DNA of 64,000 nt from Archangium lansingense (lineage in GTDB: Bacteria > Myxococcota > Myxococcia > Myxococcales > Myxococcaceae): the NCBI RefSeq assembly GCF_026626635.1, contig NZ_JAPNKA010000001.1, forward strand, positions 2,666,001-2,730,000. The letters are read 5' to 3'. Position 1 is the first letter of the stretch. Every line of letters starts with the position of its first letter. Below the pieces are notes generated by a model. The model saw only the letters and a list, made by a program, of their open reading frames with translations. It searched no databases and was not told where the DNA came from. Of this stretch, positions 62,915 to 64,000 are shown one piece after another. A program made the translations under genes and the position numbers.

Positions 62915-64000
62915 ATGCGTCCCACGCTTGGCTCCCCGAAGGAGGCCCCTCGCGAGCCCGTCCCCCTCCGGCTTCGCGCACACCTGCTCGTGGCCGTGGT
63001 GCTCGTGGGGCTGCTCGCAGGTGGAGAGAGCGCCATGGCCCTGGCGCCGGACAAGGCGCCGCGCCAGTTCCCTCACCGAGCCTGGCAGACAGCGGACGGG
63101 CTCCCGCAGAACAGCGTCCTGTCCCTGGCGCAGACACCGGATGGCTACCTCTGGGGCGGTACCTGGGAAGGGCTGGTGCGCTTCGACGGGGTCCGCTTCA
63201 GCGTCTTCAACAAGACGAACACGCCCGCCTTCCAGGGCCGGAACATCCATGACCTCGCGGTGAGTCCGGATGGGACGCTGTGGATCGGCCTGGAGAAGGG
63301 GCTCGTCCGCATGCGGGAGGGCGTCTTCCAGCCCGTTGTCCCGCCCTCGGGCACCGTCCTGGATCATCCCCAACAGCTGCTGGCCACCCGAGATGGGAGC
63401 CTGTGGATCGTCACGGCCGAAGATGGCCTGACGCGGCTCTCCGAGGGCCGCTTCCGGACCTGGAAAAAGGCCAACGGGCTCGCCAGCGATGAGCCGCTGG
63501 CGCTCGCCGAGGACGCGGCCGGCGGCCTCTGGGTGTCCAGCACCGGTGGCCTCCAACGGTGGGATGGCTCGGCCTGGACGGCGCCTCTGCCTTTCGAGGA
63601 TGGGCCCCAGGAGGCGGCGCGCATGCTGGCGGTCGATCGGAAGGGCACGCTCTGGGCCGGCACGGAGCAGGGGATGGTGTACCGGCTCCAGAAGGGCGTC
63701 ATGCGGCGGGTGCCCGAGGCGAGCCTGGCTGGGGCTCCCATCTCGGCGATGCTCGTGGACCGGGAGGGAAGCCTCTGGGTGGGGAGTCTGGGCCACGGCG
63801 TGCGGCGAGTGGTGGGGGGCCGGGTCACCGTCCTGGAGGAGGCGCATCCGCTGGCGCACAGCGTGGTGAGTGATTTGCTCGAGGATGCCGAGGGCAACCT
63901 GTGGATTGGCACGGAGGCTCGGGGACTGCACCGGCTCCAGGATGCGCCCTTCACCCCCTATGGTCCTCCGGAGGGGCTGGCGCACGAGATGGTGCTGGCC
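62915..64000 (+). CDS. Two-component-regulator-propeller sensor, 3' end cut by window
   Basis: The frame is open from ATG 62915 to the window edge (362 codons). A signal/membrane segment (RAHLLVAVVLVGLLAGG) precedes repeated Reg_prop blades: WQTADGLPQNSVLSLAQTPDGYLW, DLAVSPDGTLWIGLEKGLVRM, LLATRDGSLWIVTAEDGLTRL, ALAEDAAGGLWVSSTGGLQRW, LAVDRKGTLWAGTEQGMVYRL and DLLEDAEGNLWIGTEARGLHRL. Such periplasmic propellers are followed by a transmembrane helix and a GGDEF or histidine kinase output; the output part lies beyond 64000. Confidence 0.88.
   Translation, partial: MRPTLGSPKEAPREPVPLRLRAHLLVAVVLVGLLAGGESAMALAPDKAPRQFPHRAWQTADGLPQNSVLSLAQTPDGYLWGGTWEGLVRFDGVRFSVFNKTNTPAFQGRNIHDLAVSPDGTLWIGLEKGLVRMREGVFQPVVPPSGTVLDHPQQLLATRDGSLWIVTAEDGLTRLSEGRFRTWKKANGLASDEPLALAEDAAGGLWVSSTGGLQRWDGSAWTAPLPFEDGPQEAARMLAVDRKGTLWAGTEQGMVYRLQKGVMRRVPEASLAGAPISAMLVDREGSLWVGSLGHGVRRVVGGRVTVLEEAHPLAHSVVSDLLEDAEGNLWIGTEARGLHRLQDAPFTPYGPPEGLAHEMVLA

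Overview
The window is high-GC DNA whose genes follow strict GC3-biased codon use. Its content points to a fruiting-body myxobacterium of the Cystobacterineae (Archangium, Cystobacter or Myxococcus type). The signs are large numbers of lipoproteins, orphan histidine kinases, a bare Ser/Thr kinase, Kelch/VCBS surface lipoproteins, and above all lipoprotein toxin and immunity families that I know only from myxobacteria. The species call is inference; no rRNA or tRNA gene was seen.

Layout. (1) 1-3728: a terpenoid cluster made of the tail of an FAD oxidoreductase, a class I terpene cyclase and a cytochrome P450. (2) 3711-9530, minus strand: a tight four-gene DNA-repair operon (SNM1-like exonuclease, ATP-dependent ligase, DEXH helicase, metallophosphoesterase). 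(3) 9657-13818: an RluA-like protein without its catalytic Asp, small hypotheticals, a heme-oxygenase-like protein, polyphosphate glucokinase and an NTF2-like membrane protein. (4) 13790-17182, minus strand: an overlapping three-gene operon of Rieske oxygenase, membrane desaturase and a PAP2/phytoene-synthase-type fusion. (5) 17430-24282: a giant VCBS/Kelch/fibrinogen-like lipoprotein, a frameshifted SitA-like lipoprotein toxin locus with an intact downstream candidate immunity gene, and an isolated GspF-like protein. The toxin locus lies between two copies of the lipoprotein gene's tail. (6) 24284-34641: NTR-like secreted protein, LytS-type kinase, HemY, SDR, a frameshifted pRiA4b ORF-3-like gene, Rpn-type nuclease, PdxH, GlgA, Ser/Thr kinase and an LEA14-like lipoprotein. 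(7) 34711-40738, minus strand: a tandem duplication of a second lipoprotein-toxin/immunity pair. One toxin copy is split by an intact IS66 element with perfect 8-bp target duplications. (8) 41135-51032: CorC-like protein, pilus N-domain protein, CPA2 antiporter, VTT protein, dual-specificity phosphatase, DUF4142 protein and GlgX. (9) 51191-56371: three consecutive sensor kinases, two of them tandem paralogues. (10) 56375-64000: Aat transferase, a second LEA14-like lipoprotein, SprT-like zincin, secreted alpha-amylase, zinc-ribbon protein, lipoprotein, VTT protein and the start of a propeller-type sensor.

How the genes work together. Glycogen/alpha-glucan genes (glgA, glgX, alpha-amylase, ppgK) are present but scattered, so they share a pathway without forming an operon. 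The two toxin loci fit kin-discrimination weapons delivered as outer-membrane lipoproteins. Both loci look damaged (frameshifts in one, IS insertion in the other), while each keeps an intact candidate immunity gene. REP-like palindromes (CCCTCTCCC..GGGAGAGGG plus a G-rich tail) occur four times, and three copies are translated inside the N-termini of two genes.

Several frameshifts fall in or next to short homopolymers, so some may be sequence errors rather than biology. These are flagged where they occur.
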